In this document: one piece after another, positions 48,603-63,094 of the stretch
How the letters are laid out: the number at the start of each line of letters is the position of its first letter
Position numbering within the stretch: the stretch's first letter is position 1
Assembly (NCBI GenBank): GCA_027604685.1
Contig: JADHYX010000023.1
Coordinates: 1 to 64,000 of the forward strand
From: Lobulomyces angularis
Taxonomy: Eukaryota > Chytridiomycota > Chytridiomycetes > Lobulomycetales > Lobulomycetaceae
Direction: 5' to 3'
Length of the DNA stretch: 64,000 nucleotides
Translations under genes and position numbers: made by a program
The notes under the pieces: generated by a model
What the model was told of the DNA's origin: nothing
Databases searched by the model: none
What the model saw: the letters and a program-made list of their open reading frames with translations, nothing else

Positions 48603-51600
48603 ATGGATGTTCCGATGTCTACACAAAACTTAAACAATGGAAGCCGAAAAATTGCTTCCGTTGCGTGCGAAAAGTGCAGGTTATATTCTTACTATTAATT
48701 TTCAGAATTAACTAAACTCTTTTTTTTTTTTGAAATTTTGAAATTTTTTTCATTCCATTAACTTTTTTTTTTAGAGCAGGAAAAACTAAATGTGATACAC
48801 TAAAGCCTACTTGTTCATCATGTAAAAAGCGAAATTTGGATTGCGTTTATCGACAAAATCCGGCAAAAAGAGGTTAAAATTATCTAAAATTGTTTATTTT
48901 TATTTGGATTAGACTAATAACCATTTTTGATTTTTTAGGTCCTCCATCAAAAAAATTTGATAAAAAATCAAAAAAGTCAAAATCTTTAAAAGGTTGTAAT
49001 AATGTTCAGTCTGCACCTAATTTTATATCAAACGAAAATGATAAATTGAATGATTTGGAGGAAATAATATCAATAGAAACCGATAAATCGAATGATTTGA
49101 AAAAAAAAATAGCTGAAAGTTTAATTACCTCTGTATGTAGAGGTGTCCTCAACTCATCACCAAATTTTCTAGCTGAAAGTAATCGAATTGATAACTCTAC
49201 CGCCGGTGTTAGTCAAAATTTTTTGCCCACCACCCCTCCTGTTGATTTACATTTTTTACAAAAAAACAATAATTATTTGTCCATCAATTCTAAAAATGAC
49301 ACAAAAACTTTATTTTCACTAAATTTTAATGCATCTGCTATTGATCGCGAAATAGACTTACGAAGCGAAATCAGTTTATACCCTTCACATCAAGAAAATA
49401 ATTTTCAAGATTATTTAACTCTTCAATCCCCTATATTGCAGGACAATCAGCTGACAGAGTCACCCTTGAGTGTCGACAATAATTATCTAATTTCTCCATC
49501 AATTCAAGATGCTGCTACTTTAACTATTCCTCCCTTTCAAAACGGATTCTTCAAACATACTCAATTTAATTACAGCAATTCTGGCAGCACTCCATTTTTT
49601 GAGAAGAATAATCAACCTCAAAATTTGAAAGACAATTTTTGTTACATGAATGACTCCAGGGCCACTACAAAAGAAATTGTGCAGAATGGAAAATGTTTGA
49701 ATTTTACTCCGCAAGTATCGCGTAGCTTTATACAGTATCGCAGGTTTTCCAATTATGAAAATGACCAAACCATATTTCCTGACTCATTAAGTTTCCCTCA
49801 TGAATATATACCACATTACTTTTTAGTAAAAAGCTTAAGAGTTTGGTTAAATGCTAAAAACGAAATAATCCCTATAGATAATTTCCTCTCACAGCCTAAA
49901 AAAAAGTCTTTTATGTGGATTAATGGAGAATACACAGCAGTGAAGGATGTGATTGAGTTAGAAAGAGAAAAAATTGAACTGGAATTTACATTGTTAAAAA
50001 AAATATTTACAACTGAACTGGTAGCCAGCATTGTTGTGAATACTGAATCTGTGTATTATTTTTATCGATTTTCCTCTCAATTTTTTATTTTCCCTATTTT
50101 TGCTTGTTTTTTATACTTTTAGGGATAAATTTAAAGAAGGTAATTTAGAAGGTATTTTCGACAAAAGAAGTTTTCAGAAGATTTTAGCCACCACATCCCA
50201 TTATACTTACAACATACTTGTTGCATTTGGTTGTCTGCGTTCACAGGTTCCTATTATAATTGCGTAAAACTCCTTTTTTTTATTTATTTCTCTATTTGTG
50301 ATATTTAAGCACCAAAAGCTTTTTGAAAATGGAGGAAATCAAACTACAAAATGTTTAGAATATTTGCAGGAGGCAATAAAACTAATTAATGAAATTTCAG
50401 TTTCTCAAAAATATACCACTGAAGTTTTGCAAGCAAAATTTAACTTGGGGTTCAGAAAAATTTTTTTTTTTGTCTTTAACATTCATTTGTTTTTCATTTT
50501 TTAGAACCTTATTTCTTTTTTGCGGTGATTTCGAGCAAAATAAATACTGGTATAAAGAAGTATACCGAGGAGGTGAAATGTTTAAATTTGATACCCCGAT
50601 TATAAATGTACAAGAAGATTATTCAAAATGCCAAAAGTATCGAAGAATTTTATGGGCGAAATTGATAGGTAAAAATATTGCAAACCTTGCGAAGGATTAA
50701 AAATTAAAAATATCTTTAGAGTCATCAGTATATTTTTCTGATGAGATTATATTTCACAGAAAAGATCACATATGGATGGAATCAGAATTAGAATGGCAAA
50801 AGGCTGGATTAAGTGTTAAAGATTCGAAGAATATTAGTTTAGCAATGAAAAATAATTTTTTGTTTAGATCCTGCATAGAATTTTGTAGAGAATTTTTTCA
50901 GAAAAATGAGATTGATGTGGCAGACTTTAATTTCAAAATCTTAAAATTACACAACAATTTGATATATTTCTATGAAACTTATTTGGAGTCAGAAAATCTC
51001 TTTAGTTTCAAGGAAAACATCAGTTTTAAAGGTAGACCGAAAATTGATACGGACGAAAAAATTAAAAAGTGCTACTTACAAAACTGCATGCTTCAACCAA
51101 AGTTGATTATTTTTTTAAATAGTTTGCTAAAAATTCACTACTGCAATTTTGTAACGAATTTTCAAAGTAATTTAAAGTTTAGGCTAAGTTTAAGAGATGA
51201 TTTTTTATTGGATTGCAACAGTCTAGATATGATTTTGATTATAACTAGGTAAAATTATTTAGATAAGCATCTTAGTTTTTTTTTATTTTTTTTTTCTTCA
51301 ATGATTAGGTGCCTTAGTAACATTTTAGTTGTTGATTTACCATCAACCATAGAATGCATTGATGTTGAAATTGATAATTACTATTTTTTTATGTATGGAA
51401 TTGTTACCGATATTCGTAAGTTTATACATTATTCATTCAAAAAATTTAACTCAAATTTTAATTTTTTTTATTTTTACTAAAAAGAATTAGCTTATCTTTT
51501 GAGGGAAATAATTCTCAACTTGATAACGATATTGAAAAACTTTAAAAACTTGATAGGATGGACAAAATTAAAAGTTTATCGAGATGAAGTTTTAAATTTT

Positions 51601-51744
51601 CATTTCTTTAAAATTTTTATTAAAATTTTAAAAAACAGAAACAATTTAATTTGTGATACTTTTTTTAACCAGATATTTTTTGAAATCGAAAAGGATTTTA
51701 AAACTGTTTTTGATGGTGAAATTAAAGAAAATTCAATTTTTTAA
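48603..51744 (+). CDS. Zn2Cys6 binuclear-cluster transcription factor
   Basis: Fungal-type regulator. ATG at 48603 opens MDVPMSTQNLNNGSRKIASV; the cluster ACEKCR-AGKTKCDTLKPTC-SSCKKRNLDCVY is split by an intron (about 48680-48774). All six cysteines are present with C-x2-C-x6-C-x6-C-x2-C-x6-C spacing. A Lys-rich linker (PSKKFDKKSKKSKSLKG) follows, then a long Ser/Asn-rich disordered region (49.0-49.8 kb). The C-terminal part carries a regulatory-domain-like helical region: ILATTSHYTYNILVAFGCL, LEYLQEAIKLINEISVS, TLFLFCGDF, YRRILWAKLIESSVYFSDEI. Introns occur at about 48870-48938, 50040-50122, 50250-50309, 50449-50505 and in the 50.6-51.5 kb part. The stop is TAA at 51742-51744. Target genes unknown. 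Presence of this family is the strongest single indication of a fungus. Confidence 0.88.
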
Positions 51745-52052
51745 TTTTTATTTGAATAATGCATAAAATTTAATATAACATTGGAAAATATAATAAATTC
51801 AAATCAAACACAACTGTAGCAAAATTTTTCTATTATCACAATACGACTAATAAAAATAGTTTTACCATAAATTATACACTTACTTGTAGCATTTATAGAG
51901 TTTTAATATAATGTTGTGAGATTAATTTTCTTGAGAAATATATACTAGTAAAATGGAGTAAGTCTTTACTGTTAATTTACATATATATATTTAATAAAAT
52001 GAGTTTCATGCTAAAAATAAAATCTATTTTTGAATTTTTTTTATAAAAAACT
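51745..52052. other. Convergent 3' spacer
   Basis: AT-rich region between the Zn2Cys6 gene and the SH3-septin gene, including a short TA repeat at about 51985-51992. No gene. Confidence 0.5.
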
Positions 52053-53830
52053 TATTTCCCGGTCAATTTTTGACTTTGAGCAGAACGCCAAGCTGCGAAT
52101 TTCTCTAAATAAAACTTGTAAATAAAAAGATACTAAAGCAACGGTTACCGGCAGTTTTTTGGCGAATATCATCAATGTAATAATAGAACAAGTATTCCTT
52201 CAATGTTTCCAATTCATTTATGACATTTTTGCTATTTTCTTGAGTTAAAGAAACTGCAAATGGAATTGAACCAACATCATTTGACACTTCAATAAGTTCT
52301 TCTGACGATAATCCAAATTTAAATAAGTTGATGTCATTTTTATTATGTAATTGTTGTAAAATGGAATTTTTTAATTCAAATATTTCTTCTTTTTGTAAAG
52401 AATCACTTTTTATTAAAACTGGTATAACATTGGTGAATGGGGAAAGTACTCGCATATACTCTACATCTGGTCGCATTATGTTTAGTAAAATTTTTTGTTT
52501 CCGACTTCAATAATTTTTAACTTTACCTATCGGTTTTAATCTATGCAATATCGTGTATATGCAAACATCTACAAAACCATGACCACCAGTCCCACCATTC
52601 AAAAACTTGATTAGATTATTTGTGGGAATTGATTTACTAAACACTTTATCAGTTTGTTGAAACTGCCCAACAAGATATTCTACAGACGGCCTTATCTGGG
52701 AAGCAGAGTCAGTAGAATTGCTATATCCCAGGGAGTCAACAAGTGTTATGTTGTACTTTTCTTCTCCCATGTAAATTTGATCTATAATGAATTAAATTAC
52801 AAATTTTAAAGGTAAAGATTTTCACCCGCTGGTATTGTGGAGCACTCATAATGCATTAAACCCTTAATACTCAAAGTTTCAGGGTTCATTTCAACTATTT
52901 CCTTTGAATTAAGTAATGCATTAATCAATGTGGTCTAATAAAAAAAAATTTTGGTTTTTTTCTTTTCTTAGTATACGGAAATATTAACCTTTCCAATGCC
53001 GGTATCACCAACAACCATAATTTTAAGTGTACCAATATTTGCCGGAATTTTTCTTACTCTATTTTTTTTCCACTCATTTATTGATTCAATTTTTTCCCTA
53101 ACAAAGAAAAATGAAAAAAAATTTAAAATGAGCAAAAATAACATATATATATATATTTTTTTTCATAAATTTATTTTATTTCATTTTATTTAATTGTGGT
53201 ACCGTGGGTCAACTTTTGGTTTAATTTTCTCTTTTTTTTCAACATTAATTGCATCCAATTTTCCTGTCAACATTTCAATAGAATTTAAATCTTCTAGTAA
53301 CCCCCTTCAAAAAAAGTCACAAAATTTAAAAAAATCTGCAGAACCAATTTCTTTTTACCAACTGATTCTATCAGAGTTTGCAGCAGGAGATTTTATAAAG
53401 TTCTTTCTATCCAAACTAGACAAATTTTTTAATTGGGACTCGTTTAAATGCAGACTGCTTTGTCTTTGTGAGGCTCTTTGTTTTTTTTTTTCATCTTCAC
53501 TCTGCACGTTTGAAGTAGTAAGATTGTTAGCTTTTAGTCCAACTTGAACTAAAAAGTTTCTTGGTAATAATCCTACAGCTTTTGTAACTTCATTTTTGCT
53601 CAAGCACCACCCATCATCATAACTTTAAAATTTTTTATTGCAAAAAGAAAAAAAAAGTAATATAAATTGATAGTTATTTTATGGAAAGCATATCAAAAGA
53701 TAATGAAATTCGATAGACTTTTTTTTTACTTGTGTAAAATTTGAATGATATCTCCAACATTTAACTCAATTTCATCAGCATGGGTAGGTGTATATTCACA
53801 AACCGCTTCATACTTAATTTCCGTAGACAT
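52053..53830 (-). CDS. SH3 domain fused to a septin-like GTPase
   Basis: One gene of about eight exons. ATG at 53828-53830 gives a canonical SH3: YEAVCEYTPTHADEIELNVG, DIIQILHK, then across an intron YDDGWCLSKNEVTKAVGLLP and RNFLV. A Ser/Lys-rich linker (53.2-53.5 kb) ends in a helical DPREKIESINEWKKNRVRK. The GTPase part then begins: GTLKIMVVGDTGIGKTTLIN, with P-loop GDTGIGK at about 52990-53009. Next, ALLNSKEIVEMNPETLSIKG; YNITLVDSLGYSNS (G3, DxxG kept, but DSLGY rather than DTPGF); QFQQTDKVFS; GFVDVCIYTI-LHRLKPIDVEYMRVLSP; and VIPVLIKSDSL (G4, KSD instead of AKAD). These order and spacing match septins. Ends KFAAWRSAQSQKLTGK-stop, with no long coiled coil and no clear SUE. Likely a divergent septin-like GTPase recruited through its own SH3. 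Fusion is supported by continuous in-phase introns, but splice joins were made by eye. Confidence 0.78.
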
Positions 53831-54098
53831 TGGAAAGATTTTAAATTTTTTTGTGCAAATGCTTTATGGTTGGTTTAAAATTTTTATCACTTTTTCAAAA
53901 AAAATTGGAAAATTAGATCAAAGTAAAAATTGCTCTACCTCAAATGTTTTTTTAAGTAACAAGTTTTAATGCAGTGCTAAAAGTTTATCTCTACTATTCT
54001 AGAAAACAATTGGAAATCTATTTTTTTTTTATAAAATACAACATACAGTTATAAAAATTTCAGACCATAACTAAAAAGTACTTTATAACGACTACCAA

Positions 54099-57000
54099 TT
54101 ATTTATTTTTTTTTTCTCTAGCACAGCTCTTCTTCTTTTTCTCACCAATAGTAATCAAAGAACTTTTTTCTTTGGTTGAACTACCTTTGTAGGTAACTTG
54201 ATTTGATCCTTTAAACTTTTTGCCTTTTTCAGAAATCGAGCTGCAACCAACTGATACTATCTTTTCCTTTTCAATTTCTTCCATTTCAATTTTCGTTTTT
54301 CTTTCCAATTGGTTTTGTAACACTATTTCATCGGGTTTTGTACAAATCGACATAGGAAGTGGTAACTCAACTTTTTTTTCCTCATTTTGAAGTCGTGGCT
54401 CTCTACTTCCATCTTCTTTTAATCCCAACGAATTAATTGGTAAACTACTGGGAACTGATAGTCCATCCTTCTCTTCGTTAATCTGAAATTCCGCATCCTT
54501 TTTTAATATATTTAGTAAAAGATTTTCAAAAAAAAAATTGCTACATACACAATCATCCAAAGGCTCTGCAAAGATTTTTTTATCTTTGAATTCAAACTGA
54601 AAAAGAATTTTTATTTTATTGTTAATAATAGAATAATTAATAAAAGAAAAAAATGAACCATTTTCTTCGTATCTTCAGGATCTGTTGAATACAATTTTTT
54701 TCTATCAAAAGCAATATCTGGTTTCTTAAAGTCGTTGGGTGTGAAGGTAAAATTTGCATGCAGTAATTCAAAATCTTTCTGGGTGATTTTAAATTCCTTT
54801 TTCTCATTGGCTAAATCTATTTTATAAAAGGTCAATATTCAAACAGTAATAAGTAAATACCCAAATTGTTCCCAACTTTTTTGTTTGCGATAGGGTGAAA
54901 CTGGTTATTTACATTGTTGAGTGTGCTGCCATACAAATCCTCATGTAATCCATTATTGTTAATAATGTCTCCCCAATAACTACTTGTTCTGCTTCTTCTG
55001 AATTGATCAAAATCATTTGAGTTAGTGGTAGTGTCTGAAATTCCATTTTCAACGGAAGACATATCCATAATACTTCCTTCTGTGCTTTTAACAGAATATG
55101 TTGATGTTTCCTCTGTCGCATAAAGGATAGTGGATGATTTTCGTAAAGGCAAATTGTTTTCCTTCACATTTTCTTTTTGCTTGGGTAACACTTTGTTCTC
55201 TTTATTTTTTAAAATCAGTCCTTCTTCCTTGAGAAGATTGTTTAAATTCATCCATTGTGGGGAAAAGTCGGCTCTCATTACAGTAAAGTTATTATTATTA
55301 TTTAAAGAGTCTTTCGTGTTCTTTTTTTGACTACTATTGCTAGCGGAAGTAGGGAAACCTGTATTGCCAAAATTTACCCCACCAACTCCAAAAAAGTTTG
55401 AAGTTTTTAAGTATGGGGATGTATTTCCTGTGCTCCTGGGAGAAGCGGTGAGAACGTCTTCTTCATACAAAGAACTAACAGCTTTTTCGCTACCACTACC
55501 CTTGCCACCAAATTGCGTTAATAATTTCAACTGCCTTAATCCTTCTTTTCTTAATCTTTTCATTTCTTCGTCTTCCTCCTCTGCGTTTTCGTCATCTAAT
55601 AAAAATACTCTATCATCCACCTCCAATTCTTCATCATCTGCTTTACTTGTTTTGCTAGCACTTAAAATATCAGAAAACGCACTAGAGTTGGATGACAATC
55701 TACGTGGTCTACTTCTTGGAGACTTTGCTGGTGGTGTAACCACTTCCCTTTCATTCCAGTCAACTCGGTAAGTACCAAAGTCGTTATGATGCTTGGAAAC
55801 TACTGAACTTGAGTGTGTCTCAGAAGCTTCTACTTCAGTGTTTGTATAGCGGGTTGCTTTCTTCAATAAAGTCTCACTAATCATAAATTCGGAAATTGGG
55901 GAAGTCACCTCAGTCTCATTTCTTAACATTGATGATGCAATGTTACTACTAGCGTAAAATGGGACCGCAAATAAAGGAGATTCAGCAGATGTGGAGTTAT
56001 AAGCGTTATCATAAAGTTTGTGCGGAGGGGCAACGTGATGATGGAACTGCAATTTAGCAGGCGGAATTGGTTTTTTTGTTGGTGATATAGATCTGTTTTT
56101 TCGCGCAGTGGAGCTCTTTTGTGGAGAAGGAGATCTTTCTTTTAAAAAATTGGGACTTGCATATCTTTTGCTAGGGCTTATCGACCTTGAAGTTCTCCTC
56201 TGATCCGATTTCTCTGCTTCTACAGTATATGAAGAATGGTTATTATGAACTTTTTCTAAGTGTTGGCCACTTTGTTTCTCTGTGTTGGTATTTTCTTCTG
56301 AAGACCTTTGCTGTGTTATTTTACCATCTGAAGAAACTACAATCCTATTTTTCTCTTGAACTATGGATTGAATTTTAGTTTTTGGAGTCTAAAATAAAAA
56401 AATAAAAAAAAAAAAAAGAAATATTTTAACAACTTACTTCGGCTACATCTTTCTCAAGTTTCCAAATTTTGTAGTCATTATAAAAATACCACCATTTGTT
56501 AAATAGATCCAATTTAATTTCAGTGTCCTCCTCATCAATTCTAAAAAAAAGTAAAAAAATTGTTAATTTAAATATATGAAGTTACTTAGGAGGGGGAGAT
56601 TTCCAAGGCTTACTGCTACCAATAAAATGTACTATACTAATTTTGCTGGAATATTTTACATATGCAGGCAGGTAAGAATAAGATGCAGTTGGAGTAACAT
56701 TAAAAGTAAATGGAAGTCTAGTTGAGACTGGAATCCCTGAAATTTTTTCACCACTGCCCCAAGAAGAAAAAAATGAATTTAGGATACCTTGATCACCACC
56801 TGTAAAATGTTCAAATTTTACAAATTAAACAACAGAAATATATCAAAATTTTATACCATCAAAACTTCCGCACGCTTTAGCATGTTCAATTAATTGATTA
56901 TATATATCGTTATTAGGTTTTAACACAAAAACGCCAGAGTTAAAACAATCTGGCCAGCCAATATCTAAAGTTTTATAAAAAAATTAAAATGAGTACGAGA

Positions 57001-57422
57001 AGCAAAGAAAAAATTTTAATTAAACCTGGAGCAGCAGCAAAAACAGCTTTATTGTCTTCGTTCAAGTATTCAAAAATCCCGTCCACATTTCTTAATACAA
57101 TCGTATCTGCGTCAAGAAAACATAATTTATCGAAATTTTCAAAGAGATTTTTATTCCAGCAGTAAAGTTTGGTGAAAGTAACATCCAATTCTTCTCTACC
57201 CAACAAAGCTAAATTTTCTTTATCAACAGATCTAAATAATGGTACAGGTATAACTAGATCGAATGAAGCATATAAGATAGTAATTGAATAATTTGATAGG
57301 GTTTCAGGTGTATATAAGACAACTTTTTTATATTTTGTTCCTGACCTCCTCAGCGAATGACACAGTGTGAGTGCTCCATTTAAATAGGAATCAGATGTCA
57401 ACAAAGTTATAAATCCATTCAT
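54099..57422 (-). CDS. GYG: Glycogenin-like glucosyltransferase with long C-terminal tail
   Basis: GT8 enzyme that primes glycogen by autoglucosylation. ATG at 57420-57422 opens [20 protein letters not shown] and [20 protein letters not shown]. The metal site is [18 protein letters not shown] (DxD), then, past the first intron, [32 protein letters not shown] and [14 protein letters not shown]. All GT8 landmarks are present; the auto-glucosylated Tyr is probably in the [13 protein letters not shown] region. After [20 protein letters not shown] the protein continues as a very long, Ser/Pro/Glu-rich disordered tail (54.1-56.4 kb) that passes two introns (at about 54840 and 54660). Fungal glycogenins (yeast Glg1/2) also have extended tails that bind glycogen synthase near the end. 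It is divergent from the PanE gene. Confidence 0.88.
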
Positions 57423-57690
57423 TTTTGTTTAAGTTTTATTTTTTTGTCAGCTAATATTAGTTTTATATTATCATCAATTTTTGAGTCACATATACAATCG
57501 AACCTTAATCTGAGGCCGATGCAGGCGATAAAGATCACAAAATTTGATACATTATGCAAATATTAGTTATTCAAATACAGCGATATTTAAGAAGAATTAC
57601 TTAGCTATAATTTTATTAATAAAAATATAGTTTTTTTATCAAAATGATTCAACTTTTTATCCCAATTTTTTTATCACCAATAAACTCAGA

Positions 57691-58757
57691 ATGATAAAAA
57701 ATATTCACATATTAGGTTCAGGGAGTATTGGATTTATAATTGGAAAGGCGTTGTCTTATTCAAAAATCTCTTCAACTTACTTAATTAAAGATTCTAAACC
57801 AAAATTTTCTTCCTTTCAAATTAACGGCAGTACTTTTGAAACCAATTCTGAGTACATTAATGAAAGTAATGATGCAATTTCTCATTTATTTATTTCCACA
57901 AAAGCTTATGATACAGTACCTGCTATCCGGAGTGTTTTTCATAGGCTTTCCCTTAATTCTGTGATTATACTAGTAAGTAATTCATCCCTTTTTTTGTTTA
58001 ATGTTAGAGTTCCAAAGGTTCAGAATGGATTGCTAGGTGTGCAGGATGAATTGCAAAAGTCTTTTACAGAATTGCCCAAATTAGTGTTTTCAAGGTACAT
58101 TAAATTAGTTCTCAATCACAACTTAAGACAATTATTCTTAGTACAACTTTAGGTGGTTATAAGAGTAAAGATTTGGTTGTTAATCAAACTGGTTGCTCAG
58201 GATTGAGTTATTTTAACATCAAAAATGCAGATTGTAGAACTCGAGAATTACTAATTGGCTTAAAATGCTTAAATCCTGTGTTGTTTGATGGAAATTCCAT
58301 TTTGGAAGATTTAAAATTTCGAAACCTTTTGATTCAAAAACTTCACATCAATAGTTGCATTAACCCTTTGACTACAATTTCGAACTGTTTAAACGGCGAA
58401 CTGTTAAACAATGAAAGAAACGCAAAACTTATAATAGAGTTAACGAAAGAAAATGAGAAAATATTTAAACTTTATTTTGCTGGTAAGGAAAATGGCTTAA
58501 ATGAAGTTCAAAATAAAGAACTAGAGGACATTTTTACATTTAAAAACTTAAGTAATGCAGTGTATAGTACGTTAAATGTGACTAAAAACAATAAGAGTTC
58601 AATGTTGCAAGATTTTTTGAAAATGAAAAAAACAGAAATTGATTATTTAAATTTGTATATTGTCAAACTTGGTATTCGTGTTGGCATTGATGCGAAGAAT
58701 AATAAATTAGTTTATGAAATGTTTAGAGAAAAAGAAGGCCAAAGTTTAAGGAAATAA
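57691..58757 (+). CDS. 2-dehydropantoate 2-reductase (PanE/ApbA, ketopantoate reductase)
   Basis: NADPH-dependent step of pantothenate/CoA synthesis. ATG at 57691 opens IKNIHILGSGSIGFIIGKAL (GxGxxG nucleotide site). LFISTKAYDTVPAI holds the conserved Lys-Ala. An intron (about 57973-58017, acceptor CCAAAG) joins VIILVQNGLLGVQDEL, and a second (about 58096-58139) joins the conserved STTLGGYKSKDLVV and NQTGCSG. The C-terminal domain has LLIQKLHINSCINPLTTISN (Asn of the active site with NPLT) and KSSMLQDFLKMKKTEIDYL (SSxxQD...TEID). Ends at 58757. All catalytic residues appear intact. Length about 320 residues, in range. Confidence 0.92.
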
Positions 58758-58872
58758 TAGCATGGATTGTGTCAATTGAAATATAATAGAATTAAAAAAT
58801 AAATTAACTTTTCTTAACAATACATAAATTTTTTTTTTTTTTTTTAAACCCTGAGTAAAAAATTAAAACAAT

Positions 58873-59510
58873 ATGAAAATTTCAACCTCATTAATCTTTG
58901 TTCTATCTTCTTTACTTAATTTGGTTATCTCTGCTGACGGTGTATGTCAACCTACTGGTAATAGATGGATTCATATAAAGTATTAATTTTTTATTGGAAG
59001 GCTGCCATGGTGTTTACACTAACTGCAGGAAAGTTGCAAGAGCTCGCGATAATGACTGCAATAGCACTTCTTCTGATAATCATCGGGTATTATTAATTAA
59101 CAACTTATTTTTAAACTTAATTGTTTACCTCCAGTATTATCCTTGTTACCAAGTTCTAGATCCGGGCTTATGTCGTATGCAAGCTGATGGTGAATGCGCA
59201 TGGTCCGTAAACTCCACCTTTTCTGACTGTTTAGCAAAGTAAGGATTCGACAAGTTTCATGCATTTTTAACTCAAAACATTATTCATCTGTTAATTTACT
59301 TCTAGATATGACTCAGAAGAACAGCTAAACTCAACTGATGTTATTTACATCAATACTACAGAAGAATTTTCAGAAACACCTGCAACTCGAACTTCTTCTG
59401 TTATGAACAGCGAAGGGACTGGGTTAAGCCAAGTTAGCAACGCAATTGCAGAAAAAACTGGCAACTTTCTATTACTTACCGTTTTGTCCATGATACTAAT
59501 GAACCTCTAA
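58873..59510 (+). CDS. Secreted Cys-rich protein with probable GPI anchor
   Basis: Four exons. ATG at 58873 gives a clear signal peptide, MKISTSLIFVLSSLLNLVIS, followed by ADGVCQPTGCHGVYTNCRKV. Exon 3 has YYPCYQVLDPGLCRMQADGE and CAWSVNSTFSDCLAK. About eight Cys in 90 residues suggest four disulfides. Several N-glycosylation sequons (NST, NSTF, NSTD, NTT) lie around them. A Thr/Ser-rich stretch leads to a C-terminal hydrophobic segment (LLLTVLSMILMNL) directly at the stop (59508-59510), the usual form of a GPI attachment signal. It is a surface or wall protein; no known domain was recognised. Introns at about 58961-59000, 59087-59132 and 59240-59306. Confidence 0.75.
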
Positions 59511-59819
59511 ACTTTAGTTATCTTTTTTTTTTTTTTTGTTTTAAGTTAATAATGTTTTAGTTTTTTAATTAAAATGACCTCTTTACGGCTTTAAAAAATG
59601 CTAATAAAATTTTATTTATTTACTCAATCTGTTACTGACGTTTAAATTAAAAACTTAATTACAGGTATTTTTCTAACCAATATTCGATTTATTATCCTAA
59701 GTAATTTAAAAGTTAATTCATCGATTGCAAAGTGTACTTTTATGACGCAGAAAGTGGAGAAGTGCCTCATTTCTATAAATTTTGACTTTTAAGTTACATA
59801 CTTTCACAACCCATAGTTA
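59511..59819. other. Tandem spacer
   Basis: AT-rich promoter region between the GPI-type gene and the sirtuin gene. No motif recognised. Confidence 0.5.
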
Positions 59820-61744
<1,925 letters not shown>

Positions 61745-61961
61745 AAAAATTTATTTTAATTGGACTATTATTTATAAGTAAGATAGAATATAAGTATTTT
61801 TAAATATTTCCAATTAGATGCAAAACTATTTGAATTTTAAAAACATATTGAGGTTTTCTTAAGAACAATATATTATTCGTTGACTTTGCCAAAATAATCC
61901 AATGGTTTTCTAAAAAAATATTAAATTAGAAATGTAAGTTCTTTAACAACTCTAATTGTTT

Positions 61962-63094
61962 TTACTTGGTGTCAATAGTCGATCCACCTTTTTTCCAACC
62001 AATAGGACATACTTCCCCATGTTTATCGGCATACTGAAATGCTGATAAAAATTTATTTACAAAATAAAATTTATAAAAATTACCTTCCACTAAACGGAGT
62101 AATTCATCAATATTTCTACCAACCTTAAATTAAAATGCATAAGAAAAAAATCAAAAAGAATATAAAAAAATATTACAGGTAGATCATTAATGGTTATTTG
62201 ACGCACAACTTGATTTGGATCAATTACTATTATTTAACGGCATTAATTATTTAAAATATATATTTTCATATTATACTAAAAGTTCCTCTTGCAGCCACTC
62301 CTGCTTCTCTAAGCAAAACACCATAACTCAAAGAAATTTTTTTATTTATATCAGATATTAACGGAATCTTCATTTCCCCTAACCCACCTTCTTTTCTTGG
62401 TTGGTTAATCCAAGCTAGATGGGAAAATTTACTAGAAAAATTATACAAATTCAATATCATATTAGCAACACAACTAAAAAGGAATGTATAGCGAAATGTT
62501 ACCTGTCCACGGAACAACCCAACACTTGAGCATCTAACTGTTCAAACTCGTTACTTCTTTCAGACTATATTTTTAATCATAAAAAAAAATGATATTAAAA
62601 TTATCCCTTTAAATTTAGTTTTATTTTCTTATTGGTTGCAGTTATTTTCATAATTTTATTATACTTACGAAAGCAATGATTTCAGTTGGACAAACAAAAG
62701 TGAAATCTAGGGGATAAAAGAATAAGACAACCCATTTCCCTTTATAATCACTAAGGGAAACATCTTTAAATTCTTTATTCTGTAAAACAAAAATGAAAAA
62801 TGAAAAAAGTTAAACTTGAAACTTACCACAACAGCTGGAGCTGTAAAAAGAGGAGCTGGCTTTGTTACTCTAGCTAAGAAAAAAAAGTTAAATGAGAGAG
62901 AAGTTTATAAATATTAGAGAAAAAGATGGATGAAACATGTTAAAATTTCCACCTTGCACAAAGCTACCATTTGTTATAGATCGCTTAAATGATTGATTTA
63001 AACGAGAGCTTGATCTCAACACATTTAATGGTACATTACGGTTTAATTGACCTGATAAGAGTAGAGTTTTTTTTAAAAAATTGGAATTAAACAT
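61962..63094 (-). CDS. Typical 2-Cys peroxiredoxin, probably mitochondrial
   Basis: ATG at 63092-63094. The leader [20 protein letters not shown] and [14 protein letters not shown] is basic, Ser-rich and free of acid, as for a mitochondrial presequence. The mature part reads [36 protein letters not shown] (peroxidatic Cys, about 62670-62702), [40 protein letters not shown] (GGLG motif), [17 protein letters not shown], then [20 protein letters not shown] and [12 protein letters not shown] (resolving Cys). It ends STIDTK-stop at 61962, so the C-terminal YF motif of sensitive eukaryotic Prx is missing, although GGLG is present. That predicts lower sensitivity to over-oxidation. About seven short introns. 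Confidence 0.92.

Noticed and set aside
55130..55771. Plus-strand frames within the glycogenin tail
   Set aside because: Antisense of a Ser/Glu-rich disordered region; composition is the mirror of the coding strand.
57470..57560. Possible tRNA on the minus strand (GGTTCGATT-like T-loop)
   Set aside because: Flanking bases do not pair as a T-stem and no D-arm or acceptor stem could be formed.
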